NCBI GenBank assembly: GCA_017617795.1
Contig: JAFZVM010000130.1
Location: 1-64,000 of the forward strand
Length of the DNA stretch: 64,000 nt
Direction of reading: 5' to 3'
Origin: Oscillospiraceae bacterium
Lineage (GTDB): Bacteria; Bacillota; Clostridia; Oscillospirales; Oscillospiraceae
Positions 8,862 to 18,447 of the stretch are shown here, one piece after another. Below the pieces are notes generated by a model. It saw only the letters and a list, made by a program, of their open reading frames with translations. It ran no database searches and was not told where the DNA came from. Position 1 is the stretch's first letter; the number at the start of each line of letters is the position of its first letter. The position numbers were made by a program, and so were the translations under genes.

Positions 8862-9644
8862 TTACATGCTTTTTTTGATCTGTCCGATGGCGTTTTTCTC
8901 CAATCTGGACACCTGTGCCTGGCTGATCCCGATCTCCGCCGAGACTTCCATCTGCGTTTTCCCGTCGCAGTAACGCAGAGCCAGGATATGGCGCTCCCGG
9001 CTGCTGAGCCGTTTCACCGCCTCATTCAGGGCGATCTGCTCCAGCCAGTTTTCATCGGTGTTCCGGGTATCGGAGATCTGATCCATTACGAATACCGCAT
9101 CTCCGGCGGCATTGTAGATCGGTTCATACAGACTCATGGGTTCGGAGATGGCGTCCATGGAGATCACCACATCCTCCCGCTTTATCCCCAGCAGTCCGGC
9201 GATCTCCTCCGCGGTCGGCTCAGACTGTTTCTGTCCCATCAGCTGTTCTCTCGCCTGAAGTACCCTGTAGGCAGTATCCCGCAGGCTGCGGCTGACCCGA
9301 ATCGGGCTGTTATCACGGAGATACCGCCGTATCTCCCCGATGATCATGGGAACGCCATAGGTGGAAAAACGCACGTTCTGGTTCACATCAAAGTTGTCGA
9401 TCGCCTTGATCAGGCCGACGCAGCCCACCTGAAACAGGTCGTCCAGGTTTTCGCTGCGTTGGCTGAACCGGCCGGAAAATCGCTGGATCACTGAGAGGAC
9501 CAGGCGCAGATTGCCCTCGATCAGCTGTTCCCTCGCCTTTTTGTCGCCGGCATGGGCCAGCCGCAGCAGCCGATCCGTCTCCTCCGGTTTCAGGGTTTTG
9601 AGCTGAGCGGTGTTGATCCCGCAGATCTCAACCTTTCCGATCAT
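8862..9644 (-). CDS. sigG: RNA polymerase sigma factor SigG (late forespore)
   Basis: This sigma-70 family protein of 260 aa has region 2 (DLFQVGCVGLIKAI, FSTYGVPMIIGEIRRYLRD) and a region 4 helix-turn-helix (MEVSAEIGISQAQVSRLEK). The N-terminus KVEICGINTAQL is the hallmark of SigG and contains the stretch bound by the anti-sigma factor in this family. A longer in-frame start (TTG at 9674) exists, but the ATG at 9644 has GGGAGG at the right distance and matches known SigG starts. It shows the organism can sporulate. The gene is not next to spoIIGA-sigE, the usual neighbours. Confidence 0.93.
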   Translation of the reverse strand: MIGKVEICGINTAQLKTLKPEETDRLLRLAHAGDKKAREQLIEGNLRLVLSVIQRFSGRFSQRSENLDDLFQVGCVGLIKAIDNFDVNQNVRFSTYGVPMIIGEIRRYLRDNSPIRVSRSLRDTAYRVLQAREQLMGQKQSEPTAEEIAGLLGIKREDVVISMDAISEPMSLYEPIYNAAGDAVFVMDQISDTRNTDENWLEQIALNEAVKRLSSRERHILALRYCDGKTQMEVSAEIGISQAQVSRLEKNAIGQIKKSM

Positions 9645-9737
9645 CCTGACGTCCTCCCGCGGAGATATCCGCAAAGGCTAGTATTGCCGCGGGGCGGCGG
9701 TTTTATGAGTCAGGAAGGAGAAGGCTGCCGCCGGGAA

Positions 9738-9766
9738 TTGACATTTTCCTGCTCCCATTTTAATAT
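9738..9766 (+). promoter_or_regulatory. Promoter of the MutS-like gene pair
   Basis: TTGACA and TAATAT are spaced by 17 bp, about 40 nt before the start at 9805. This is close to consensus and indicates constitutive vegetative expression. Confidence 0.75.
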
Positions 9767-9804
9767 AAGTCATCCTCTTGAAACCATTGATCTGGAGAAT
9801 GCCG

Positions 9805-11565
9805 ATGAATGCAAAAGATTTGCTCTGGGCGGAAGGAAAACCGCTGGGCGGACTGGATATCTCTCTGGCATATGAAGACCTGGAACTGAATCGGCTGTGC
9901 ATGCTGCTCTTCCCCTCCCTGGGCACGGAAGGGGCGCTGTCCTTTGCCGAATCCCTGCTGACGGATGACGGAGAAACCATCCGGATGCGGCAGGCTGCCA
10001 TCCGGGAGCTTCTGGCGCGTCCCGCCCTTGCCGCCGTTCTGGAAAAGCTGCTGCAGGCCATGAATGAAATGGAGGCTGCTTACCGGGGACTTCTGGATAA
10101 CCCGGTGGGACAGCGCGTCACCCGAATGGACGCCGCCATGGACAGCGTGAAAAAGGCCGTGATCCGTCTGGAACGGAATCTTTCCCAGCAGGCCGCCGAT
10201 ATCCGGGAAGAAAACGCTGCCGACAATCGCTATGCCCAGCTTCTCCGCTATACACTTTTCCGCAAGCGTCTTGCTGCCCTCTATACCGAGGAAATGTCGC
10301 TTCTGCTGGACGAATTGAAACGCGAACCCTGCAGCAGTCTGCCTTTACAGGAGCTCTCGCGCTGGGCGGAGGAATGTGCCGCCCGGGACCATATCGAGCA
10401 GACGGCGGAGATCCTCCGACGCCTGGAAGCAGAATGGAAGGGTATCGGAGCCTTCGCCATAGACGTCTGTCTGGACAGCCGCCGGATCGTCGTTGGCCTG
10501 GAAGTGGCAGAGATCCGTCCGGAACCCTATGCCCAGCGGGGGATGCTGGAAGGAGCCGGTACATCCGACCCCAAAGACGGGATCACCTCCCTGATCAGTT
10601 TTCCGCAGAACGGTTCCGGCACGCTGTTTCAGGAATACCTTCTCTCCCAGGTTGGGTATGAGGTTCGCGGCCAGCTGACGAAGCTCCGGGACGCCCTGGT
10701 GAAGCTCCCGCTGAGCGGCGTAGAGGAACTGCTGAGTCTCCGGGACGCCTTGCTGTATTACACCGGCGCCGCCGGTTTTTGCCGCAAGCTGCGGGAAAAA
10801 GGCAGCGCGGTCTGCGCTCCCTCCATTTCGGAGGCGATGACCTTCCGTTACACAGCTGCCCGTCTGCCCGAGCAGAGCTGTACAGGCATCCTGCCCGTTC
10901 CCAACGATCTGGCTCTCGAGCCGGGCGGCTGCATTCTGATGACCGGACCGAACAGTTCCGGAAAAACCTGCTGCCTGATCATGGCCGGTCAGCTGCTTTT
11001 CCTGGGTCAGCTGGGCTGTCTGATCCCGGCCGAAGCGGGTGAATTCTCCCCCCGCGACCGGCTTCTGACCCTTTTTGCCGCCGGAGAGAGCAAGACGGGC
11101 GAGGACAGCCGCATGGGCATGGAGGTGCAGCGCATCCGCCTGCTCCGCACGCTCATGACCTCCAGAAGCATTCTGTTGTTCAATGAACCCATGACCAGCA
11201 CCAGCGCCGCAGAAGGTGCGCAGATCTGTACAGACCTTCTCACCGATCTGGCAAGGCAAGGAATCCCCTCCATTCTGGTCACCCATTTCAACCATATCTG
11301 GCCCGGCCTGGAGGCCAACTTTGCCGCCCTGGGACTTTCGGAGCGGCTTCACAGCCTGGTCATGGCCGCTTTGGAAACCCCCGAGGGCGTACAGTACCTG
11401 TATAAGCTGGAAGAAGCCCCGCCTCCGCCCTCCAGCCATGCCAGAGCTGTGGTGGCTGCGAAAGGCCTGCGGCTGGAGGATATGCTCTCCGGTCTCAGCG
11501 CCAGGGGACTGGACGTCCGTCCGTCGGATCCAGGCTGGGACCGGATCCGCGGCGGCATACTTTGA
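9805..11565 (+). CDS. MutS-like ATPase, first of a tandem pair
   Basis: This 586-aa protein has the lever/clamp helical region and C-terminal ATPase of the MutS family. Walker A is GPNSSGKT near residue 381. The Walker B region reads LLFNEPMTSTS, so the usual Mg-binding aspartate is asparagine while the catalytic glutamate stays. No mismatch-recognition domain I (no Phe-x-Glu motif) and no Smr nuclease domain are visible, so it is neither MutS1 nor MutS2. Its job is unknown. The start was set at 9805, where GGAG lies 7 nt upstream; a TTG at 9778 opens the same frame. A second family member follows after 15 nt. Confidence 0.85.
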   Translation: MNAKDLLWAEGKPLGGLDISLAYEDLELNRLCMLLFPSLGTEGALSFAESLLTDDGETIRMRQAAIRELLARPALAAVLEKLLQAMNEMEAAYRGLLDNPVGQRVTRMDAAMDSVKKAVIRLERNLSQQAADIREENAADNRYAQLLRYTLFRKRLAALYTEEMSLLLDELKREPCSSLPLQELSRWAEECAARDHIEQTAEILRRLEAEWKGIGAFAIDVCLDSRRIVVGLEVAEIRPEPYAQRGMLEGAGTSDPKDGITSLISFPQNGSGTLFQEYLLSQVGYEVRGQLTKLRDALVKLPLSGVEELLSLRDALLYYTGAAGFCRKLREKGSAVCAPSISEAMTFRYTAARLPEQSCTGILPVPNDLALEPGGCILMTGPNSSGKTCCLIMAGQLLFLGQLGCLIPAEAGEFSPRDRLLTLFAAGESKTGEDSRMGMEVQRIRLLRTLMTSRSILLFNEPMTSTSAAEGAQICTDLLTDLARQGIPSILVTHFNHIWPGLEANFAALGLSERLHSLVMAALETPEGVQYLYKLEEAPPPPSSHARAVVAAKGLRLEDMLSGLSARGLDVRPSDPGWDRIRGGIL

Positions 11566-11580
11566 GAGGAGGCGCGGCAT

Positions 11581-13077
11581 ATGGCTTGTTTATTGTATCC
11601 CATCGGGAGAATGCCGGCGTCTGCTTCCTTCCCTTCCCAAACCGTGGAGGATCTCCAGCTGGACCGGCTGGCCGACGCCATGTCGATCTCAGAATACTAT
11701 CGTGTCAGCGCCGGTGAGCTATGCGCGCTGTTTACCGAGGACCCTGAGATCATCTGCTGGCGGCAGGCGGTGATCCGAGACATCCTGCAGCTGTCGGGAC
11801 TGGATGAAGCCCTGAGCCGTCTGCTGGACAGTCTGGACGGCTGGGAAGGCCGCAGCGGCCGCCGCGGCGCGGACAGCTTTGCCGTAGGCTTTTCGTTGGA
11901 GGATTTCAGCTGGCTGGACGGCTATCTGCGCAAAGTGAACGCCTCCTGGACAGAACTGAGCCGATTTCCGGTGGAGAGCAAAGGACTGCAAACACTGGTC
12001 GGGCTGCTGGATGGTCTGCGCAACTCCCCCAGATATCAAAGCACCGCCGCCGATTTTGAGGCGCTCTGCTCCGGTCATTCGGCTCCTGCCCGTATGCGGA
12101 TCGGCTATAACCTGGACAAGGATTTGAAGCCTTCGCGGCTGAAGCTGCTGCGTATGGATCCTCCGACAGAGAAAACGGCCAAAGGCAAAGGCTCGCAAAA
12201 TCGCCAGATGACGCTCAACCAGCGGGCGATCGAAATGGACGCCCTGCTCCTGCAGCGGCTCAGCGCGCAGGCATCCCAGGATATCGGCAGCTTCGTGATC
12301 CGGGAAACCGCAGTCCTTCGCGGTCTGCGCAAGGAACTGGTTTTCTGCCTTTCTGCCGCCAAGCTCGCGCGCAGTTGGCAGGCCGAAGGATTGCCCGTTG
12401 CCTTCCCCGCCCTGCGTCCGGCTTCCGAAAAGGCCTTTTCCGCCCGGGATCTGTTCGATCCCCTGCTTCTGATTTCCGGTAAGGAACAGGTGGTATGCAA
12501 CGATGCGGAACTGCAGTCCGGAGGCGAGCTGGTTTTTCTCACCGGGGCAAACCAGGGCGGAAAGACCGTATTCCTGCTGAGTCTGGGACTGTGCCAGTGG
12601 CTGACTCAGCTGGGTTTTCCCGTTCCCGCTCGGGAGGCCTCCGTCAGTCCGGTGAAAAACATTCTCACGATCTTTGCTCCCAATGGCCAGGAATACGGCC
12701 GAAAGGGGCTTCTTGCAGAGGAAGCAGGCCGCATTGCCGAGGCGATTTCGAATCTCACCGGAGAAAGCCTGCTGCTTTTCAACGAACCGCTGACCAGCAC
12801 AGGTCCGGAAGAAACAAAATCCATCTCCGCCGAGGTAGCCTCCGTCTGTATGGCAGCCGGCGCTCGGGGCATCTGGGTCACCCATGTTTATGAACTGGCC
12901 GGAGAACGTTCCGCTTTGGAAGCGGCCGTTCCCTGGGGCAGCCGCGCCGGCTCCATGCGGGTCGTCCTTGAAGACGAAGAAGGCTCCCCGCGCTTCACCT
13001 ACCATGTGGAGCGCGGAGAGCCGCAGGGAAACAGCCATGCTGACGACGCACTGCGTCGGGGCGGCGTCGTATTCTGA
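11581..13077 (+). CDS. MutS-like ATPase, second of a tandem pair
   Basis: This 498-aa protein is a diverged relative of its upstream neighbour. Walker A is GANQGGKT near residue 322 and the Walker B region is LLLFNEPLTSTG, again with Asn in place of Asp. The helical region before the ATPase is shorter and there is no mismatch-binding or Smr domain. A GAGGAGG ribosome site lies 15 nt after the first gene, so the pair is translated from one mRNA. MutS ATPases work as dimers, so a heterodimer is a reasonable inference. It converges with an acyl-CoA synthetase gene with only 13 nt between them. Confidence 0.83.
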   Translation: MACLLYPIGRMPASASFPSQTVEDLQLDRLADAMSISEYYRVSAGELCALFTEDPEIICWRQAVIRDILQLSGLDEALSRLLDSLDGWEGRSGRRGADSFAVGFSLEDFSWLDGYLRKVNASWTELSRFPVESKGLQTLVGLLDGLRNSPRYQSTAADFEALCSGHSAPARMRIGYNLDKDLKPSRLKLLRMDPPTEKTAKGKGSQNRQMTLNQRAIEMDALLLQRLSAQASQDIGSFVIRETAVLRGLRKELVFCLSAAKLARSWQAEGLPVAFPALRPASEKAFSARDLFDPLLLISGKEQVVCNDAELQSGGELVFLTGANQGGKTVFLLSLGLCQWLTQLGFPVPAREASVSPVKNILTIFAPNGQEYGRKGLLAEEAGRIAEAISNLTGESLLLFNEPLTSTGPEETKSISAEVASVCMAAGARGIWVTHVYELAGERSALEAAVPWGSRAGSMRVVLEDEEGSPRFTYHVERGEPQGNSHADDALRRGGVVF

Positions 13078-13090
13078 GTCCTTTCCCGCT

Positions 13091-14824
13091 TTATTCTGTT
13101 TTCCCGCTGTTTTTCGCAGCGCGCTTTTCCGCCTCTTCCTCCTCCAGCTTCCGGTAGGCTACCTTTCCCACCAGAGTCTTTGGCAGATCGTCCCGGAATT
13201 CGATCTCCCGGGGGATGGCGTATTTGGCAATATGCTTTCTGCAGTAGGACAGGATCGCTTCTCTCGTCGTCTCATCTGCCGGGATCCCCGGTTTCAGCAC
13301 GACAAACGCTTTAACCGCCTGCATCCGATAGGAATCCGGGACGCCGATCACACAACTCATATGCACCAGCACATTGGCGTCCAGGATATTTTCCAGCTGG
13401 CCGGGATAGACGTTATATCCCGAGGTGACGATCATTCGCTTTGCCCTGCCGCGAAAATAAATGAACCCCTCTTCGTCCATGATGCCCAGATCCCCGGTAT
13501 AGACCCAGGTCAAACCATCCGCATGCTTTCTCAAGGTCCTGGCCGTCTCCTCCGGGTGGCCGGCGTATTCCCGCATCACCGTTGGCCCGGCCAAAAGGAT
13601 CTCCCCTTCCTCTCCGTAGGGCAGTTCTTCTTCCGTATCAGGCTTCACGATCTTGATATACGTATCCGGGAAAGGCACGCCGATGCTGCCATCCTTGGAG
13701 TGTTCGGGCGGAGTCAGGCAGCAGGCTGTAACGGTCTCCGTCGTACCGTATCCCTCCCGGACCTGAACATGCGCGTTATGCTCTTCCAGAAATCGGTCGA
13801 ATTTTCTTTTCAGTTCCACGCTCAGGGAATCCCCGCCGGAAAAAACACCTTTTAGACAGCTCATATCCGCACGTCCGATCCCGGGCATCCGGAGCAGCGC
13901 CTCATACAGAGTCGGCACTCCGGCGATGAAATTGCAGCGGTATTTGCTGATCAGTCCCGCATAACTCTTCGGCGTAAACCGGGGCACCAGCACGCATCGG
14001 CCGCCGGAGGCCAGCATGGTGTGGATACAGACTCCCAGACCGAATCCGTGGAACAGCGGCATGGCCGCCAGCATCTTGTCTCCGGGCCGGAACATCGGAT
14101 TCGCCGCCACCACCTGCCTGGCCAGGGCGTTGAAGTTCAGATTGGTGAGAACGATCCCTTTTGTTACCCCTGTGGTTCCGCCGGAGTAGAGGATCACCGC
14201 CGGATCCTCCCCTGTGCGGCATGGTTTGATTTCCTCAGCCAAGGATTCTCCCATACGGAGGAAATCCCGCCACCGGATCACCGGTGCATCAGCCGGCACT
14301 TTCGGGATCTTCCGCCCCTCCGTCATCCGATAGCCCAGACGCATGGGCAGAGACAGAGCGTCCTCCACGCTGGCCAGGATCAGGCTGCGCACCCGGGTCT
14401 CCTCCCGGATCGCAGCGAACTTGCCGTAAAACTGGTCCAGGGTAACGACATATGCGCTCTCTGCAGCATTCAGGTAGAAAACGATCTCCTTTTCCGCAGA
14501 AAGCGGATGGATCATATTGCAGATACCTCCGGCCAGATTGACCGCATACAGCATATAAATGGCTTGGGGACAGTTGGGCAGCGCGATGGTGAAGCGATCT
14601 CCCTGCTGAAACCCCATGGCCTTCAGGCTGGCGCAGCATCGTCGGATCTCCCGGAGCATCTGCCGGTAGGTAACGGACCGTCCCATGAAATCAAAGGCGA
14701 TCTGATCGGGATATTGCCCGGCAATGGATTCTACCGCCTCATACATGGAACCCTGCGGGTATTCCAGATGCATCGGAACGCCGTCCATATGATCCTTCCA
14801 CGGAGTCTTCACCGAATTTGTCAA
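13091..14824 (-). CDS. Acyl-CoA synthetase (AMP-forming), FadD-like
   Basis: This 577-aa ANL-family enzyme adenylates a carboxylic acid and transfers it to CoA. The P-loop-like YSGGTTGVTKG, the GYGTTE motif, the YTGDLG motif and the C-terminal lysine in LVGKV are all present. The length and order fit long-chain fatty acid CoA ligases, though the chain-length preference is not readable. It most likely starts at a TTG codon at 14824, with AAGGAG 10 nt upstream; an ATG 12 codons further in is an alternative. It is monocistronic. Confidence 0.9.
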   Translation of the reverse strand: MTNSVKTPWKDHMDGVPMHLEYPQGSMYEAVESIAGQYPDQIAFDFMGRSVTYRQMLREIRRCCASLKAMGFQQGDRFTIALPNCPQAIYMLYAVNLAGGICNMIHPLSAEKEIVFYLNAAESAYVVTLDQFYGKFAAIREETRVRSLILASVEDALSLPMRLGYRMTEGRKIPKVPADAPVIRWRDFLRMGESLAEEIKPCRTGEDPAVILYSGGTTGVTKGIVLTNLNFNALARQVVAANPMFRPGDKMLAAMPLFHGFGLGVCIHTMLASGGRCVLVPRFTPKSYAGLISKYRCNFIAGVPTLYEALLRMPGIGRADMSCLKGVFSGGDSLSVELKRKFDRFLEEHNAHVQVREGYGTTETVTACCLTPPEHSKDGSIGVPFPDTYIKIVKPDTEEELPYGEEGEILLAGPTVMREYAGHPEETARTLRKHADGLTWVYTGDLGIMDEEGFIYFRGRAKRMIVTSGYNVYPGQLENILDANVLVHMSCVIGVPDSYRMQAVKAFVVLKPGIPADETTREAILSYCRKHIAKYAIPREIEFRDDLPKTLVGKVAYRKLEEEEAEKRAAKNSGKTE

Positions 14825-14914
14825 CGTTCACTCACTCCTTATTCCGCCCGTTAACCGGTATCTTACCACGCCGGGGGCAAAAACGCAATTTCTATCCTTC
14901 ATTGGGCGGCTGGA

Positions 14915-14944
14915 TTGAAGGCCGTGCCGCCTCCGTGATATAGT
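14915..14944 (+). promoter_or_regulatory. Promoter of the SEC-C gene
   Basis: TTGAAG and TATAGT are separated by 18 bp, ending 24 nt before the start codon at 14969. Confidence 0.55.
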
Positions 14945-14968
14945 TTCCTGGAAAGGCAGGGATCGAAT

Positions 14969-16015
14969 ATGGATCAAATGGTCGAGCGCAACCGCAGATT
15001 GGCTCGGGAGGGAGAACCGGTCTTCTCCCTGGCCGGGATCCTGGCGCAGAAAACAGAGGCGGAGCGGGCCGAGCTGAGCCGCCTCGCGGGCACGGAGGAC
15101 CTGGCCGCCTGGCTGCAGGACCCGGATCATTTTACCATGCTTCTGGATGCGCTGCCCGCCGCGGATTTTGCTCTGTTCTCCAAAGCTGCGGAAGCGCCGT
15201 TTCTTCAGGAGGATCAGGTATTTCTCCCCATGCATGGCGGTTTGATCCACTTTGCCTTGATGCAGCCGTACCTGTACGGGGATAAAATATATCTCGTGAT
15301 CCCGACGGAACTGCGGGCTCTCTGGAGCGATATAAAGCGCACCGGTTTTCCGGAAAGGAAACGAAGGAAGGATCTGATCGACAGCTACGCCCAGGCTTGT
15401 GTCAAGCTGTACGGCGTTCTTCCCCTGGAGGAGTTTTTCTCCATTCTGAAGCAGCGCGGCGGAGAAAGCCATACCCAGGAGGCCGAAAACCTGCTGTCCG
15501 TCCAGGCGGACGGCACCTATTATACCATTGAGGGCAAGCTGCTTTTGTGCGCCGGTCTGGATGCAAAGGAAGCTGCGCCTTATCTTTCCGCCAGAGAAGG
15601 CCTCCCTCCCTACCTGCCCGCCCACGAAAAACTGCTGCGGCTGGGAGACGGCGATTATTATGACGTTTTTCATGAGCTGGAACTGTGGCGGCTGGAGCTG
15701 GAGGAAGAATTCCGCGCGAAAGGAAAAGAGAGTCCGGATCGCATGGCAATGGACTTTGCGGATACCCTATATGCGATCCTCCGCACGGAATTGGAGGATA
15801 CGGAGCACGGAGCGCTTTTCGAAGCCTTCGATCTCGTCCCGGATGAAATCCGTGTTCGCCGGATCAAAAACAAGACCCGGCTCTGGTGTCTTTACGGCAA
15901 TACCCCGGATGAGCTTCTGCAGCTGATCCAAAAGGGAGAGCTCCGGCCTCCGGTGAATGGACCCTGCCCCTGCGGCAGCGGCAGAAAATACAAAAAATGT
16001 CACGGCGCACCGTGA
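14969..16015 (+). CDS. SEC-C motif protein
   Basis: This 348-aa protein ends in CPCGSGRKYKKCHG, a SEC-C zinc-binding motif of the kind found at the end of SecA. The preceding 325 residues are rich in acidic and aromatic residues and lack a motif I know; no signal peptide or membrane segment is present. SEC-C tails often serve as protein or nucleic-acid adaptors, but no function can be given here. A terminator with a G+C rich stem follows. Confidence 0.8.
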   Translation: MDQMVERNRRLAREGEPVFSLAGILAQKTEAERAELSRLAGTEDLAAWLQDPDHFTMLLDALPAADFALFSKAAEAPFLQEDQVFLPMHGGLIHFALMQPYLYGDKIYLVIPTELRALWSDIKRTGFPERKRRKDLIDSYAQACVKLYGVLPLEEFFSILKQRGGESHTQEAENLLSVQADGTYYTIEGKLLLCAGLDAKEAAPYLSAREGLPPYLPAHEKLLRLGDGDYYDVFHELELWRLELEEEFRAKGKESPDRMAMDFADTLYAILRTELEDTEHGALFEAFDLVPDEIRVRRIKNKTRLWCLYGNTPDELLQLIQKGELRPPVNGPCPCGSGRKYKKCHGAP

Positions 16016-16026
16016 CAGGATACCGC

Positions 16027-16066
16027 AACCCGGCGGGACCGATTTGGTCACGCCGGGTTTGTTGTT
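16027..16066 (+). terminator. Terminator between converging genes
   Basis: A 9-bp stem AACCCGGCG/CGCCGGGTT, then TGTTGTT, ends the SEC-C gene. The A-rich other side makes weak bidirectional function possible for the MBL gene ending at 16070. Confidence 0.6.
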
Positions 16067-16069
16067 CCA

Positions 16070-16681
16070 TTACAGGTTCAGTACATAGAGACCCGAAGTT
16101 TCCGGGCCGATCTCCAGCATGTTCCCCGCAAGCTCGGTGCGGTCCAGGAACTTGCCGGTAAAAGCGTCCAGCGGTGTCAGAACGTTGAACCCCATCTCAC
16201 CCCGGCGGTAATGCATGGGCACGATCACCCGAGGCCGGAGCTGCCTGCATATGTCTGCCGCCTCATCCGGACCGATGGTGAAGAATCCGCCTGTGGGGAG
16301 CATCAGCAGATCCGCTTCCCGCAGCGCGTCGATCTGATCGTTGCTCAAAGCGCAGCCCTGATCGCCGAGATGCACGGCGCGGAAGCCTTCGTACTCCACC
16401 AGCGCGATCCGGTTCGGCCCGCGCTTTGCCCCCTTGTCCGGATCATGGTAAGAGTCCAGACGAGTCAGGCGGAAAGCAGGCTTTCGTCCTGTGAGCTTGA
16501 CCCGGTCGGCGGCATTGTGGTCGCCATGCTGATGGCTGCACAGGACCATATCTGCTTCCAATCCCTTCGGGAGCTCGACTCCGGGCACGCTGCCGGGGCT
16601 GTATGGGTCAAAGATGACGCTCCCGCCGGGACCCAGGTCCAGGCTGAAACAGGAATGTCCATACCAGGTCAGAATCGCCAT
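16070..16681 (-). CDS. MBL-fold metal-dependent hydrolase (UlaG-like)
   Basis: This 203-aa protein has a compact metallo-beta-lactamase fold. SHQHGDHN is the metal-binding HxHxDH motif, and the YGHSCF start resembles UlaG-type lactonases and the small MBL proteins annotated as metal-dependent hydrolases. There is no export signal. The start was placed at 16681, where AAAGGAG is 8 nt upstream. It follows GH2 by 28 nt and is probably the third gene of a PRT-GH2-MBL operon. The substrate is unknown. Confidence 0.88.
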   Translation of the reverse strand: MAILTWYGHSCFSLDLGPGGSVIFDPYSPGSVPGVELPKGLEADMVLCSHQHGDHNAADRVKLTGRKPAFRLTRLDSYHDPDKGAKRGPNRIALVEYEGFRAVHLGDQGCALSNDQIDALREADLLMLPTGGFFTIGPDEAADICRQLRPRVIVPMHYRRGEMGFNVLTPLDAFTGKFLDRTELAGNMLEIGPETSGLYVLNL

Positions 16682-16709
16682 AGTCCTGCTCCTTTCTTTC
16701 ATAAAGCAC

Positions 16710-18437
16710 TTATTGCGGGCTGTCTTCCAGCCAGGCCCGGTTCAGCTTCCGCATCCGTTCAACGTCTATCTTTACCGTCTCCCGGTCGGCGGTAAGAAGG
16801 CCGTTGCGCTCCTGCTCCACGTCGGACAGCTGCGTATAAATGCAGCAGACCAGACCTTTGCTCTTCAACGGCAGAAGCTCGCCGCGGTACAGTTTGGTCA
16901 GCAGCTTCTCCAATCCGGCTTGATCCCTGGCTTTACGATAACTGAAAGAACCGCCTTTTCCGCTCAGATCCAGTCCGTATCCTCCGCATTCCGTGATCGC
17001 GCCGATCCGGCTGCTTTCCAGGCTGAATTTCAGCTTCTGGAAATAGATATGGCGGCTGCAGAAGTCTCCTCCGCCCTGATCATGCCAGCCGCTGGCAGAG
17101 TCTATCAGCCGGGTGGGATCCAGCTCCCGCAGGCGATCCGTGAGCCGCCGGGTATCAAACTGTCCCCATCCCTCGTTGAAGAGGGTCCAGGCGATCACGC
17201 TCGGGCATGCCTGAAGAGTGCGGACGATATCCGCCAGTTCCTCTTCGAATCGTTTCCTGCCCGGCTCATACTTCCGGCCGAACCGTCCGTATTTCCGATC
17301 CTTCAGCTGCATCCCCAGGGTCAAGGGCACGTCCCTCGTCCAGAAGGCAGAATAACTGTCTCCCCCATTGGGGATATCCTGCCAGACCAGCATGCCCAGG
17401 CGGTCGCAATGGTAATACCAGCGCAGCGGCTCGACCTTCACATGCTTGCGCAGAAGGTTGAATCCCATTTCCTTTGCCGTTTCGATATCGAAGACCATTG
17501 CCTCGTCCGAAGGCGCGGTATACAGGCCGTCCGGCCAGTACCCCTGATCCAGCAGACCGCTGAGCCGGATCGGCTTCCCGTTCAGCAGCAGACTGTTCCC
17601 TTCCCGGCGGACACTGCGCATGGCAAAATAACTCTTGACCAGATCTTCCCCGCGCTTCAGCAGAATATCATACAGGAACGGATTTTCCGGCGTCCAGAGG
17701 ATGCAGTCGGGCAGTCCGATCTCCGCCTTTCCCTCCGCGGAAAAGCTGCCGGTGCAGATACGCTTGCCGTCTGCAAACACAGCGTAATCCGTCCCGCCGC
17801 CATCGGGGATCTCCAGCAGCACCCGTTTTTCCTCCGGATCGGGGGTGATCCTGAGCTCGGGGATATACTCCTCCGGCACGCTTTCCAGCCAAACGGTCTG
17901 CCAGATCCCGCTCTGCGCGGTGTACCAGATCCCGCCGGGACTGGTCGACTGCTTGCCGTAGCTGCCCGTTCCCAACTCCGTCCGATCCTCTGCAGAGACC
18001 AGGAGCCGGTTCTTCCCTGCCTTCAGCACGAATCGGGTGATATCCACCGTAAAGGGCGTGTATCCGCCCGAATGCTCCCCGGCAAGATGACCGTTGACAT
18101 ATACCTGGCAAATCTGATCCACCGCGCCGAAATTCAGCAGGAGCCGCCCTTTGAAAAAGCCCTCCGGCAGGGTAAAGCTTCTGCCGTACCAGGCCTTCTC
18201 CCCCGTGCCCGGAGCACGGTCCGCTCCGGAAAGCGGCGCTTCGGGACTGAAGGGCACAAGGATGCTGCCCTCCAGCTCTTCCGGGATCTGATCCAGAGGA
18301 CTGACGCCGAATTCCCAAATCCCGTTGAGGTTCAGCCAATCCGGCCGCATAAACTGAGGCCGCGGATACTCGTTCAGCGGCAGATTGTCCTCCTCCAGTC
18401 TCCCCAAGCGGGTCGATCTGTCCGCAGCGCGATCCAT
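16710..18437 (-). CDS. Glycoside hydrolase family 2
   Basis: This 575-aa enzyme has the N-terminal sugar-binding jelly roll, an immunoglobulin-like domain and a TIM barrel typical of GH2. The acid-base glutamate lies in LFNEGWGQF and the likely nucleophile glutamate in ITECGGYG. GH2 covers beta-galactosidase, beta-glucuronidase, beta-mannosidase and others; the short length and lack of the LacZ C-terminal domains argue against a classical LacZ. No signal peptide is seen. The start at 18437 uses GAGGAAAG; the longer frame would overlap the upstream gene stop at 18448. Confidence 0.9.
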   Translation of the reverse strand: MDRAADRSTRLGRLEEDNLPLNEYPRPQFMRPDWLNLNGIWEFGVSPLDQIPEELEGSILVPFSPEAPLSGADRAPGTGEKAWYGRSFTLPEGFFKGRLLLNFGAVDQICQVYVNGHLAGEHSGGYTPFTVDITRFVLKAGKNRLLVSAEDRTELGTGSYGKQSTSPGGIWYTAQSGIWQTVWLESVPEEYIPELRITPDPEEKRVLLEIPDGGGTDYAVFADGKRICTGSFSAEGKAEIGLPDCILWTPENPFLYDILLKRGEDLVKSYFAMRSVRREGNSLLLNGKPIRLSGLLDQGYWPDGLYTAPSDEAMVFDIETAKEMGFNLLRKHVKVEPLRWYYHCDRLGMLVWQDIPNGGDSYSAFWTRDVPLTLGMQLKDRKYGRFGRKYEPGRKRFEEELADIVRTLQACPSVIAWTLFNEGWGQFDTRRLTDRLRELDPTRLIDSASGWHDQGGGDFCSRHIYFQKLKFSLESSRIGAITECGGYGLDLSGKGGSFSYRKARDQAGLEKLLTKLYRGELLPLKSKGLVCCIYTQLSDVEQERNGLLTADRETVKIDVERMRKLNRAWLEDSPQ

Positions 18438-18447
18438 AAGTCTTTCC

